Shown here: positions 1 to 6,333 of the stretch, in pieces | How positions within the stretch are numbered: position 1 is the stretch's first letter | Layout of the letters: each line of letters begins with the position of its first letter | Assembly (NCBI GenBank): GCA_003485185.1 | Contig: DNAS01000025.1 | Span: 1 to 9,996, forward strand | DNA: 9,996 nucleotides | From: Phycisphaerales bacterium | GTDB taxonomy: Bacteria; Planctomycetota; Phycisphaerae; SM23-33 | Reading direction: 5' to 3' | Program-made: the position numbers and the translations under genes | Notes under the pieces: generated by a model | What the model was told of the DNA's origin: nothing | The model's input: only the letters and a program-made list of their open reading frames with translations | Database searches by the model: none

Positions 1-88
1 CCGACGACAACGCCTTCTGCGTCTGCTCCGATACCGTGTTGCGGTCGCCCTTGATCACCGCGTTCGCGATTGCCTGAAGATCCGCCAT
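1..88 (-). CDS. Corrinoid (B12-binding) protein, N-terminal fragment
   Basis: This is the first 29 codons of a minus-strand gene that leaves the window at base 1. The peptide begins MADLQAIANAVIKGD and continues to QTQKAL. The pattern L-x2-IA-x-AVI-x-GD followed by T-x2-AL is typical of the helical cap (B12-binding_2 domain) that starts MtbC/MttC-like corrinoid proteins. Those proteins carry the methyl group between a substrate-specific methyltransferase and a second methyltransferase in anaerobic one-carbon metabolism. The start is well placed: AAGGAG lies at 98-103 (minus strand), nine bases before the ATG. It is the third minus-strand gene after the lipoprotein and TPR genes, but the 136-base gap before it suggests separate transcription. 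I saw no cobalamin riboswitch in that gap. With only the N-terminus visible, the B12-binding DxHxxG motif cannot be checked. Confidence 0.6.
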   Translation of the reverse strand, partial: MADLQAIANAVIKGDRNTVSEQTQKALSS

Positions 89-224
89 CTCGTTTCGCTC
101 CTTCGGACCTGGTATTGACAGGCCCTGAATAACCCTGCCCGCTTCTACGGGCGTTTGACTCGAACCCTTCACTTCTCGCCCGCGTCGCGTTCCCGGCGGC
201 GCCGGCGTTTCCACATAAGTTTAC

Positions 225-917
225 TTACTCTTCCGCCGGCCGGGAGGCGCTTGCCGGCTGGGTGGCGGGCTGACTGGCCGGCTGGGAGGCCGGCGCGGGC
301 CTGCTGGTGGCCATCGCGACGGGGCCTTGGATGGCCGTCAGGCGCTCCAGCGCCGCGCGGGCCTCCTCCAGGACGGGCTGGCCGGTCATTCCGGGGACGT
401 TGGACACGGCCCGGTACTCGCGTTCGGCGGCCTGGAGGTCGCCGCGGTCTTCGGCCAGCTTGGCCAGTCCCAGGTGGGCCTTGGCGACGGCGAGGTTCTC
501 GTTGGCGAACCGTTCGATTGCCCGGCGATACCACACCTCGGCCTCATCGAGCAGTTCCTTCCGAGCGCCCGCAGACATATCCGCCTGGAGCGACTTGACC
601 AGGCAGAGGTTGCCCACCTGCACGCAGGACATCGCGGCGACCCACTTGTCGTCGTCCTGGTCCGCCAGGCTCCGCAGCCCGCCGATCCGCTCGTCGATCG
701 GCGCGCGGCTTTGGAGAACCTGATCGTACTGCATGCGGGTTTCGGCCTTCTGGGTGGCGGCCCGCTTGCGGACATAATAGATGCCCGTGGCGATGACGCC
801 CAGCACCAGGAGGATCGTGAGGATCTGGTTTCCGCGGCGCTTGAGGAAGGACAGCAACTTTCCAAGCTCGGAGTCCAGTGCGTTTTGCTGAAGCTCGTGA
901 CGGCGATCGGATTTCAT
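225..917 (-). CDS. Membrane-anchored TPR protein with Ser/Gln/Pro/Ala tail
   Basis: The 230-aa protein has a short, charged cytoplasmic N-terminus (1-30), one membrane helix (about 31-49, ILTILLVLGVIATGIYYV) followed by positive residues RKR, and then a helical periplasmic part. Residues about 110-195 contain tetratricopeptide-like helix pairs (AEVWYRRAIERF, AKAHLGLAKLAEDRGDLQAAEREYRAV). This matches the general plan of YfgM/TPR_21-type proteins, which hold or assist exported proteins near the Sec translocon; the exact role here is unknown. The last 29 residues are a low-complexity tail with SQPA-SQPA-TQPA repeats, probably a disordered linker. The start ATG lacks a strong Shine-Dalgarno. The gene begins 32 bases after the lipoprotein stop, so the two are probably co-transcribed. 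The call as a TPR membrane protein is firm; the function is not. Confidence 0.75.
   Translation of the reverse strand: MKSDRRHELQQNALDSELGKLLSFLKRRGNQILTILLVLGVIATGIYYVRKRAATQKAETRMQYDQVLQSRAPIDERIGGLRSLADQDDDKWVAAMSCVQVGNLCLVKSLQADMSAGARKELLDEAEVWYRRAIERFANENLAVAKAHLGLAKLAEDRGDLQAAEREYRAVSNVPGMTGQPVLEEARAALERLTAIQGPVAMATSRPAPASQPASQPATQPASASRPAEE
252..287 (-). repeat. Three imperfect 12-nt coding repeats (SQPA/SQPA/TQPA)
   Basis: Residues 211-222 of the TPR protein read SQPA, SQPA, TQPA, encoded by three imperfect tandem 12-base units. The same composition (Ala, Ser, Pro, Gln) continues on both sides. It is a low-complexity protein tail, not a mobile repeat, and copy number could vary between strains. 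Confidence 0.6.
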
Positions 918-949
918 TCGGCCTGACCTAGCGAGTACGGAATTTCAGT

Positions 950-1423
950 CTACTTTGCCGGCTGGGGCGACTCGATGCGCCCGCTCGTCCACAATTGCAC
1001 CTTGACGTACGTGGAATGGAACAGGCTCCCGCTGGTGACGATGACGCGGCAGCGTTCCGTTTCCTTCTCGAAATCCAGCATGATGTCGCCCTGGACGAAC
1101 ATGTCGGTCACCAGCGTCCAGCGGTTGACCGGCATCTGGCGTTTGTAAAAGCGGGCAACGGCGAACCGGTCGCTCCTGCCCTTGTACAGGTGGTCGATGT
1201 ACCTCGCTCCGGCGGCGGCGAACGACCGGCTCTTTCCCTCGTCCAGGTCAAATCCGATCGGCACCGGCATGTCGGGGATCGGCGGTCGCGGCTGCGCGAT
1301 CAACTCCGCCATCGGCTCGACCATCTGCGGCGCGCCGCTGGAGGCATCGACGGTCTGCGTCCTGTTGCATCCCGCGGCGAGGAGCATTGCCGCCGCGATT
1401 GTCAGCAATCCATGCCGTTTCAT
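950..1423 (-). CDS. Lipoprotein of unknown function
   Basis: Starting at 1423 the product is 157 aa. It opens with a lipoprotein signal: MKRHG, a hydrophobic stretch LLTIAAAMLLAAG, then Cys19 as the lipidation site. A Pro-rich linker follows (about 45-60, QPRPPIPDMPVPIGF), then a soluble domain with DHLYKGRSDRFAVARFYKRQMPV and FEKETERCRVIVT. The phrase FYKRQMP-x-NRWTLV followed by a strand-rich tail ending in a short basic-charge match to Cys-R-V-I-V suggests a small alpha/beta domain, but I cannot name the family. The frame stays open upstream to 1531, but I prefer 1423. It has GGGAG six bases upstream, it makes a good signal peptide, and a TTGACA hexamer lies inside the upstream extension. 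It is probably the first gene of an operon with the TPR protein, 32 bases downstream. Confidence 0.7.
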   Translation of the reverse strand: MKRHGLLTIAAAMLLAAGCNRTQTVDASSGAPQMVEPMAELIAQPRPPIPDMPVPIGFDLDEGKSRSFAAAGARYIDHLYKGRSDRFAVARFYKRQMPVNRWTLVTDMFVQGDIMLDFEKETERCRVIVTSGSLFHSTYVKVQLWTSGRIESPQPAK

Positions 1424-1489
1424 AGCCGTCTCCCTGTCGTGTGCATCCCGGGCGAGGCGCCGCCGGGCCCGCGTCGCCCGGAAGCCCTG

Positions 1490-1518
1490 TAGCTTGCCCA
1501 CAACGCGAGGTTTGTCAA
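1490..1518 (-). promoter_or_regulatory. Possible promoter of the lipoprotein/TPR operon
   Basis: A perfect TTGACA lies at 1518-1513 on the minus strand. Seventeen bases further the sequence is AAGCTA, a poor -10 match. The site is about 67 bases ahead of the preferred ATG at 1423. The -35 is convincing and the -10 is not. Confidence 0.3.
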
Positions 1519-1632
1519 GAATTTTCCGCACGCCAAGGGGTTGTATCGGTCATTTTGCCGGCTGAGCAACAGCCCTTCCGCACCCCTCCGACGCCGGAAT
1601 CGACCGTTCGGAAGCGCGTCTCGGACGGAACG

Positions 1633-2301
1633 TTACTTTCGTTTTCCCAGCGTCAACAGGGCCTGCGGGTCCATCGCGGGACAGCGGGGGAACTTGAATC
1701 CCTCGGCATATTTGCAGCCCGCTTCGGACCCGCGCAGGGCGCACTGCGGGAAAGCCCTTTGGACCATGCGATCGTCCAAATTCTGGCACACGTGGCAGCG
1801 GATCAGTTCCACCTTGCGGTCCATGACGTCGGTGATGTCCACATAGACGTCCGGGCGGAACTGGAACGCCTGCACGCCGTACATCGCCTCGTAGTAGATC
1901 AGGGGCGGCGCGGCCTTGGAAAGACGGACGGCCTTGCGCGCGATCTCGGAAACGGCGGAATGGTCGGGGTGGTTGTCGATCGGCCAAAGGGTGAACACCG
2001 CCGACGGCGCGAGGCCATCGAGCAATCCCGCCACCTGGCGGCAGAGGGGCTCTCCGGCAAAGACTTCGCCATCCATCTGCTCCAGGAAGGTCAGTTCGGC
2101 CCCGAGCAGGTCGCAGGCGGCCTGCTCTTCCTTTTCCCGGAGGGCGGCCGTCTGGTCCGGGTCCTGGCCCGGCAGCCCGCGCTGCCCCTTGGTCACACAG
2201 AGCACGTGAATCCGGACGCGGTCTTTCAGCCGCAGCAGCGTTCCGCCCATGGCGTAGGCGATGTCGTCGGGATGCGCAGCCAGGCACACGATGGTTTCCA
2301 T
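1633..2301 (-). CDS. PIG-L/LmbE family N-acetyl-sugar deacetylase
   Basis: The 222-aa protein has the family's metal site: AHPDD at residues 9-13 near the N-terminus and HPDH at 111-114. The C-terminal part contains ALRGSEAGCKYAEGFKF, matching the R-x2-G-x2-G-x-x-YAE-x-F block seen in BshB/MshB-like enzymes. Family members are zinc-dependent and remove acetyl from GlcNAc-type groups in bacillithiol/mycothiol precursors, antibiotics or free sugars. There is no signal peptide, so it acts in the cytoplasm. The length is normal. GGAG sits seven bases before the ATG. The gene begins 24 bases after the sulfatase stop, so they form an operon. The pairing suggests a sugar substrate that is both sulfated and N-acetylated, which is inference; bacillithiol synthesis is the alternative but no BshA or BshC partner is visible. 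Confidence 0.85.
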   Translation of the reverse strand: METIVCLAAHPDDIAYAMGGTLLRLKDRVRIHVLCVTKGQRGLPGQDPDQTAALREKEEQAACDLLGAELTFLEQMDGEVFAGEPLCRQVAGLLDGLAPSAVFTLWPIDNHPDHSAVSEIARKAVRLSKAAPPLIYYEAMYGVQAFQFRPDVYVDITDVMDRKVELIRCHVCQNLDDRMVQRAFPQCALRGSEAGCKYAEGFKFPRCPAMDPQALLTLGKRK

Positions 2302-2325
2302 GGAGTTTCTCCACTCCCGACGGGA

Positions 2326-3774
2326 TCAAACCGTCGGATCTCGCCCTTCCTGAATCCACTGGCGGTAAGGTGGGAGGTGCTCCGCCCGGCGGATCAACCG
2401 CTGTCCGTCGGACAGGCCGTCTTCCGGGCGCTGGGCCAGCACGTCGATCAGCCGCTTCCGCCAGACGGCGACGCGCTCGGCACAGGCCGCATCGGCCACG
2501 AGGTTGCGGAGCTCCCGCGGGTCGCACGTCAGGTCGAAGAACAGTTCCTGCCCGGTCATGAAATTCCAGACGTATTTTTCCCGCCCGTCGGTGACGAACT
2601 GCCATCCGCGGTCGCTGTGCTCTCCGTGGACGAACTGTCGCCAAGGGACGTTCTGCCCTGCCGCCAGGGGCAGCAGGCTACGGCCCTCGACGCGCGGGGG
2701 CAATTCGACGCCGGCCGCCTCCAGAACCGTCGGAAGCAGGTCCTGGTGGGCGACAGGCGCGTCGCAGCGAACGCCGCGCGGGCCGGCGAAACGCCGCGGC
2801 GGACGGACGATCAGCGGCACTTTCGCGGAGCCCTCGATGCCGTTGCACTTGCGGAAGAGGTGATGATCGCCCAGCAGCTCGCCGTGGTCGCTGGTGAAGA
2901 TCACCCACGTGTTCTCCAGGATTTTCGCCAGGCGCCGCATGTAGTTGAGCACCCGCCCGATCTGGAAGTCCAGGTGCGAGCACTGGGCGTAATAGGCCCG
3001 GCGGGTGCGGTCGAGCTGGTGGTCGCTCAGGCGCCCGCGGGACGCGCCCTCGCCCACGTCGGACGCCGGCACGTCGTTTTCCGCCGCCCAGTCGCCCACC
3101 GGAACCGGCGGGAGGGAACGGTCGCGGTAACGCTCGTACCAGGACAGCGGCGGATCGATCGGCGGGTGGGGGCGATGGAACCCCACCTGGAGGAAGAACG
3201 GGCGCGTCGGGTCGCGGCAGACCAGTTGCTCGATGGCGACGTCGGCCGTCCAGCAGTTGGGGTGCAGCCGCTCCTCGTGAACCCAGGGATTGGCTAACCA
3301 CGTGTTGCTCGACATCTCGAAGACGGAGTCCCGGATGCGCCCGCCCGTCTCCCGGTCCAGCCAGGCGTGGTAGTCGCTGACGAAGGCGGGATCCTCGAGT
3401 TTCTGGGGATCGTACAGGCGGTTGACCTCAAAACCCAGGTTGGCGCGCTGGGGCCAGAAGTGCGTCTTGCCGACGTTGATGGTCTGGTATCCGCCGTCGC
3501 GCAGGAGCCGCATCAGCGTGTTGCGGTAAGGCCAGGGGATTCCGTCCTGGTAGCCGATCCGCCCGCAGGTGTTGGGCGTCTGGCCGGTGATCAGGCTCGC
3601 CCGCGTGGCGATGCAACTGGGACATGGGGAATACGCGGCCGTGAAGGTCACGCCCTCGGCCATCAACTGGTCCAGGTACGGCGTGTCCGTCACGTGGCCC
3701 AGCCCGCTGAGGCAGTCGTAGCGCCACTGGTCGGGGAAGAACAGCAACACATTCGGACGAGAATCACCGGCCAT
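2326..3774 (-). CDS. Type I sulfatase, cytoplasmic, with variant C-x-A-T-R motif
   Basis: This 482-aa sulfatase/alkaline-phosphatase-fold enzyme should cleave sulfate esters using a formylglycine made from Cys54. Metal and active-site signals are in order: NVLLFFPDQWR (8-18, Asp15), the modification motif CIATRASLITG (54-64), VGKTHF (Lys103, His105), FHRPHPP (199-205) and TSDHGELLGDHH (Asp296, His297). Most family members have C/S-x-P-S-R; here it is C-x-A-T-R, a variant some modifying enzymes accept. A second cysteine (Cys51) sits three residues before it. There is no signal peptide, unlike most planctomycete sulfatases, so it probably acts inside the cell on imported small saccharides. AAAGGA lies eight bases before the ATG. 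It is the first gene of an operon with the PIG-L deacetylase. No formylglycine-generating enzyme or anaerobic sulfatase maturase is adjacent. The family call is very secure; the substrate is not known. Confidence 0.93.
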   Translation of the reverse strand: MAGDSRPNVLLFFPDQWRYDCLSGLGHVTDTPYLDQLMAEGVTFTAAYSPCPSCIATRASLITGQTPNTCGRIGYQDGIPWPYRNTLMRLLRDGGYQTINVGKTHFWPQRANLGFEVNRLYDPQKLEDPAFVSDYHAWLDRETGGRIRDSVFEMSSNTWLANPWVHEERLHPNCWTADVAIEQLVCRDPTRPFFLQVGFHRPHPPIDPPLSWYERYRDRSLPPVPVGDWAAENDVPASDVGEGASRGRLSDHQLDRTRRAYYAQCSHLDFQIGRVLNYMRRLAKILENTWVIFTSDHGELLGDHHLFRKCNGIEGSAKVPLIVRPPRRFAGPRGVRCDAPVAHQDLLPTVLEAAGVELPPRVEGRSLLPLAAGQNVPWRQFVHGEHSDRGWQFVTDGREKYVWNFMTGQELFFDLTCDPRELRNLVADAACAERVAVWRKRLIDVLAQRPEDGLSDGQRLIRRAEHLPPYRQWIQEGRDPTV

Positions 3775-3863
3775 GGGGCACGTCCTTTCGCACAGCCAGG
3801 CACAAGAGGCGTTCCATAAAATTTCTCCCCGCGAAGAGGAAAATCGCGATTGGAAGGAGAGCT

Positions 3864-3892
3864 ACCCTAGGTGGAAAATCCGATGCCGTCAA
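3864..3892 (-). promoter_or_regulatory. Probable promoter of the sulfatase/deacetylase operon
   Basis: On the minus strand TTGACG (3892-3887) is followed after 17 bases by TAGGGT (3869-3864). The -35 matches five of six consensus bases and the -10 keeps the three most conserved positions. It would give a leader of about 80-90 bases before the ATG at 3774. Confidence 0.4.
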
Positions 3893-3898
3893 GCGTCC

Positions 3899-3980
3899 AG
3901 GAGAAGAACGCGGAGTCATCCGCGTTGTTCGGGGCATGCACCGCGTCCTCCGCGTAGTCTGTGGTGACTTTTTGCGGTGT
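3899..3980. repeat. Hairpin-rich intergenic repeat, likely interspersed
   Basis: The core is a perfect 8-bp hairpin: AACGCGGA (3907-3914), loop GTCA, TCCGCGTT (3919-3926). It is followed by CCGCGTCCTCCGCG and GTGGTGA. Words of the type 'accgcggagaacgcggag' and its complement recur as short intergenic repeats in many planctomycete, acidobacterial and cyanobacterial genomes; I recognise the style, not a specific family. The ATG of the long sigma frame (3936) sits inside it. There is no T-run after the stem, so it is not an obvious terminator. Confidence 0.45.
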
Positions 3981-4007
3981 TTTTCAGGTGAATTCCCTAC
4001 TGGCCGG

Positions 4008-4034
4008 TTGGGTCATTCGAGGGTAGGCTATAGT
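4008..4034 (+). promoter_or_regulatory. Possible promoter of the sigma/anti-sigma operon
   Basis: TATAGT at 4029-4034 matches five of six bases of the -10 consensus. TTGGGT lies 15 bases upstream at 4008-4013, a shorter than ideal spacing. It is the best candidate ahead of the sigma gene. If real, transcription starts near 4041, past the ATG at 3936, which again favours a later translation start. Confidence 0.35.
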
Positions 4035-4175
4035 CTCCGGGAAGCATTTCTATCGGAGAACAGGCATTTGAAAGACTCCCTGGCATCGTTGGGCGCGTCG
4101 GACGGAAATATTCCTGAAGAACCGTGTAACACGGGGGCGATTCCGTCACATATACAGGGGGGGGAGGAGTATGGT

Positions 4176-4748
4176 TTGCCCTGTCAAAACAGGGGGGAGG
4201 GATGCGGCCAGATTGTGCCGAATGATATTAGGGATGAGATCGTTGATACCTACAGGACTTTCTTCGAGGAGATATTTAGGTATTGCACCTATCGATTGTT
4301 CAAAAAAGACATTGCAGAAGATGCTACTTCTGCGGTTTTCGTTCGAATGGTGCATGAATATCCAGTCCTGAGGCACAAGAGCAGGTGTGAAATACGCAGT
4401 TGGCTCTATGGTACGGCAAGCAATGTGGTGGCAAGCTATTTTCGCGATGTGCGACGTTACAAAGAAATACTTAATGAATTGGGCCGCGTAAAAGGTATCT
4501 CGTCTCCCCCCAGATGGGTCAGGGATGTCCAGTTGGATTGGCCTGTGGTTTACAAAGCGATCTGTCGGTTGAATCCAAGACAGCAAGCGATTGTAATCAT
4601 GCGATTTGTCAAGGGGTTCGAGCTTTCGACAATCGCAGAGGCACTGGGCATGAGACAGGTAACGGTGCGAGTGTATCTCTCTCGTGCGATAAAAAAACTC
4701 AAGCAAGAGTTAGAGAAGCTATTCGGGGGTGTGTATGAATTGGCATGA
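4176..4748 (+). CDS. ECF-type RNA polymerase sigma factor
   Basis: From a TTG start the product is 190 aa, the normal size for an ECF sigma factor. Region 2 spans about 23-95 (FFEEIFRYCTYRLFKKDIAEDA, then SRCEIRSWLYGTASNVVASYFRD). Region 4 spans about 122-178 (RLNPRQQAIVIMRFVKGF, then the helix-turn-helix LSTIAEALGMRQVTVRVYLS). It recruits RNA polymerase to target promoters. The start is chosen because GGGGAGGAG (4161-4169) ends six bases before TTG. The frame stays open to an ATG at 3936, but that extension is Gly/Cys/Arg-rich, lies in a repeat and would add 80 unrelated residues; GTG at 4215 is another option. It overlaps the anti-sigma gene by 14 bases, so translation is probably coupled. 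Its G+C is far below that of the flanking genes, suggesting transfer. Confidence 0.85.
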   Translation: MPCQNRGEGCGQIVPNDIRDEIVDTYRTFFEEIFRYCTYRLFKKDIAEDATSAVFVRMVHEYPVLRHKSRCEIRSWLYGTASNVVASYFRDVRRYKEILNELGRVKGISSPPRWVRDVQLDWPVVYKAICRLNPRQQAIVIMRFVKGFELSTIAEALGMRQVTVRVYLSRAIKKLKQELEKLFGGVYELA

Positions 4749-5937
4749 TGATGAGGATGCCTTCCGGAAGCTGTTTGAGGCCTTTCGGCCGGACACGACT
4801 CCCCCGCCATTGGCCGAGGAAAGAATCCTTCAGCGGATGCTCACCGAGTGGGACCACAGGGCGGGCACAATTCGTCGGGCGCAACGGAACCGGTGGCTCC
4901 TGCGGGTCGGATGCGCGGCAGCCGCCCTGGCGATGATCGTCACGGCCTGCTGGTGGCTGATTGAAGGCAACGTGTCCCATGCCTCGGCGGATTTCGGCGA
5001 GATGATCCGCCAGGTTCGGCAGGCCGGGACAGTGGCATACAGCGTGGTTCTGCGAATGCCCGGTCAGCCGGAAGAGAAAGCGGAAGTGCTTATGGCCCGC
5101 CCTGGGAAAACTCGCATCACTTGGCCGAACGGCAGAACTCACATCCTTGATGGAACCACCCACAAAATGCTGACATTCACACCGGTTGCCAGAACGGCAA
5201 CTTTGCTTCAATGCGCTTCGGGCAATGCCTATGCCAAGCCTCTAGAGAAGCTTCGCGATCTCAAGGAATCTTCCGCCCATTTTGTGGGAAAGCAGATTCT
5301 CAATAACAGGGAGGTCGATGTTTATCTCGTCCATCAGGACGAAAACGCCATCCAAATCTGGGTAGATTCTCAGCAAAAACTTCCGGTCCGTGTCGAAATC
5401 GGTTCCTCTGCGAAGGGCAATTGGGAAGCGGTTGTGACGCTGGAGAACTTCCGTTGGAATCCGCTGCTGCCGGACTCGTTGTTCCGCTTGAAAGCCCCGT
5501 CTGGATACACGCTTGTACAGCCGGAGGACGAACCGTCAGAATCTGCCGTAATCGGCCTTCTGAAAACTTGCGCAGAAATGTCCAATGGAATATTCCCAGC
5601 GAAACTTGACGCCGCAAGCGTCCTTGATTTGATTCTGGCTAAGCAGCAGCAGGCAACCGATGCAGGCGAAGGAGTAACCATCACGGAAGTGGATGATCAA
5701 CTTAGGGATGCCTATAAGGAATGCTTGCGTGGATTGGCCTTCATTGATCGTCTGAAAGAAAACGGCAATTGGCATTACCGCGGCCAAGGAGTCGCGATGG
5801 GAAACGATACGGCCATCATCTGCTGGTGGCGACCGCAGGGATCGTCAACCTTCCGGGCGATTTACGGCAATTTGGAGGGCAAAGAGATTACCGAAGATAT
5901 GCTTCCGCTCGATGAGAGACCGGAAGGCAACAGATAA
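4735..5937 (+). CDS. Membrane anti-sigma factor with LolA-like periplasmic domain
   Basis: This 400-aa protein has an N-terminal cytoplasmic segment (1-53; DDEDAFRKLFEAFRPD and EERILQRMLTEWD) that could bind the sigma factor, one membrane helix (about 54-77) and a large extracytoplasmic part. Residues about 85-265 (VAYSVVLRMPG, MARPGKTRITWPNGRTHILD, VDVYLVHQDENAIQIWVDSQQKLPVRVEI) resemble the beta-rich fold of LolA/DUF2092-type domains. A C-terminal segment (about 270-400) has the planctomycete phrase ESAVIGLLKTCAEMSNGIFPAKLD. In planctomycetes this design sits directly after ECF sigma genes, so it most likely holds the sigma factor and senses an envelope signal. No zinc-type HxxxCxxC anti-sigma motif is present. 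The ATG at 4735 is used; a GTG two codons earlier is possible. It ends with tandem TAA TAG. Confidence 0.75.
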   Translation: MNWHDDEDAFRKLFEAFRPDTTPPPLAEERILQRMLTEWDHRAGTIRRAQRNRWLLRVGCAAAALAMIVTACWWLIEGNVSHASADFGEMIRQVRQAGTVAYSVVLRMPGQPEEKAEVLMARPGKTRITWPNGRTHILDGTTHKMLTFTPVARTATLLQCASGNAYAKPLEKLRDLKESSAHFVGKQILNNREVDVYLVHQDENAIQIWVDSQQKLPVRVEIGSSAKGNWEAVVTLENFRWNPLLPDSLFRLKAPSGYTLVQPEDEPSESAVIGLLKTCAEMSNGIFPAKLDAASVLDLILAKQQQATDAGEGVTITEVDDQLRDAYKECLRGLAFIDRLKENGNWHYRGQGVAMGNDTAIICWWRPQGSSTFRAIYGNLEGKEITEDMLPLDERPEGNR

Positions 5938-5953
5938 TAGATGACAACAGAAA

Positions 5954-6053
5954 AAACCACACAGGCGCCATGCTTTTTTGCGACTAACCCCGACCCGACC
6001 GAAGCCGCAAAGGCACCAAGGTTACCGTGTCTTGGTCGGCGCCTGTGTGGTTT
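5954..6053. other. 100-nt structured inverted repeat between convergent genes; possible bidirectional terminator or small RNA
   Basis: AAACCACACAGGCGCC (5954-5969) and GGCGCCTGTGTGGTTT (6038-6053) form a perfect 16-bp stem enclosing 68 bases. Two further helices fit inside: TTTGCG (5977-5982) with CGCAAA (6006-6011), and ACCAAG (6015-6020) with CTTGGT (6031-6036). Together they draw a three-way junction. An alternative pairing is CCGACC with GGTCGG. On the minus strand the stem is followed directly by TTTTTTCTGTTGTC, which looks like a terminator tail for the RiPP genes. On the plus strand the tail TTTGTTATTCCCTTTT is weaker but usable for the sigma operon. It could also be a small palindromic mobile element. 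No ORF inside is convincing. Confidence 0.65.
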
Positions 6054-6125
6054 GTTATTCCCTTTTCAGCGCAGACTCCACCTGCTCTCAGGGGCACTCA
6101 CTCTGAACGACTGCCGGAAACGGCT

Positions 6126-6320
6126 TTATGGCTGAGGGCGGCTTACCGCAAGGCCTGCGCTAATTATCTTGCTGTCGGTGATCTTAACTGAGGACTCCAT
6201 GCAACTGCATATGCAGAAGCAGATCGTGTCCGGCGAATCGCTTGCGTCGATTTCCGTAACCTGCGACTGACCAAACAGGGTGTCCTCGATTGCCGCTTGC
6301 TCAAGAATGTTCGTGGTCAT
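6126..6320 (-). CDS. Cys-rich RiPP precursor peptide (putative sactipeptide/ranthipeptide)
   Basis: The 64-aa peptide has an acidic leader (1-32, with ILEQAAIEDTLFGQ and EIDASDSPDT; no basic residue) and a core containing ICFCICSC (33-40), so Cys34, 36, 38 and 40 form CxCxCxC. The rest, MESSVKITDSKIISAGLAVS, offers Ser, Thr, Lys and hydrophobic residues as acceptors. It lies just downstream of a radical SAM/SPASM maturase on the same strand, the classic pairing for Cys-to-backbone thioether peptides (known for subtilosin, thurincin and ranthipeptides). Start choice is firm: GAGGAG (6330-6335) lies nine bases before the ATG. All four cysteines come before the likely acceptors, as in the nested hairpins of sactipeptides, but their i,i+2 spacing is tighter than the usual CxxC or CxxxC. 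No double-Gly cleavage site or dedicated protease is visible. A metal-binding peptide is the main alternative. Confidence 0.7.
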   Translation of the reverse strand: MTTNILEQAAIEDTLFGQSQVTEIDASDSPDTICFCICSCMESSVKITDSKIISAGLAVSRPQP

Positions 6321-6333
6321 GGTCTTCCGCTCC

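Larger units (their letters stand above)
3775..4175. other. Divergent intergenic region, sulfatase operon / sigma factor
   Basis: About 400 bases separate the sulfatase start from the preferred sigma-factor start. The region holds a probable sulfatase promoter (minus strand), a G+C-rich hairpin repeat around 3899-3980, a weaker plus-strand promoter with TATAGT, and a run of eight G residues just before the sigma Shine-Dalgarno. The sigma reading frame is open from an ATG at 3936, but that ATG lies in the hairpin repeat and its translation is not like an ECF sigma N-terminus, so I treat the stretch as noncoding. Confidence 0.5.

Noticed and set aside
150..190. tRNA-like GGTTCGA-type word on the minus strand
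   Set aside because: GGGTTCGAGTCAAAC looks like a T-loop, but the flanking arms do not pair and no acceptor or anticodon arm can be drawn.
1600..1627. Stem-loop after the PIG-L stop
   Set aside because: CCGTTCG and CGGACGG pair with one mismatch on the transcribed strand and there is no T-run, so I do not call a terminator.
1441..3297. Plus-strand open frame of 618 codons
   Set aside because: It runs antisense to the sulfatase and PIG-L genes, both of which have clear catalytic motifs. The translation is a Arg/Gly/Val/His-rich shadow typical of high-G+C antisense frames.
4171..4371. Plus-strand 66-codon frame starting at ATG next to GGGGAGGAG
   Set aside because: The ribosome site is only one base from this ATG, too close, and the frame runs out of phase through the conserved sigma region 2. 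The TTG five bases later is better placed.
5954..6053. Integron attC site
   Set aside because: The long palindrome prompted the thought, but there is no GTTRRRY/RYYYAAC pair at the ends and no integrase or cassette array.
5941..6135. Plus-strand 64-codon frame after the anti-sigma gene
   Set aside because: It is drawn across both arms of the 16-bp inverted repeat; no ribosome site and no protein-like pattern.
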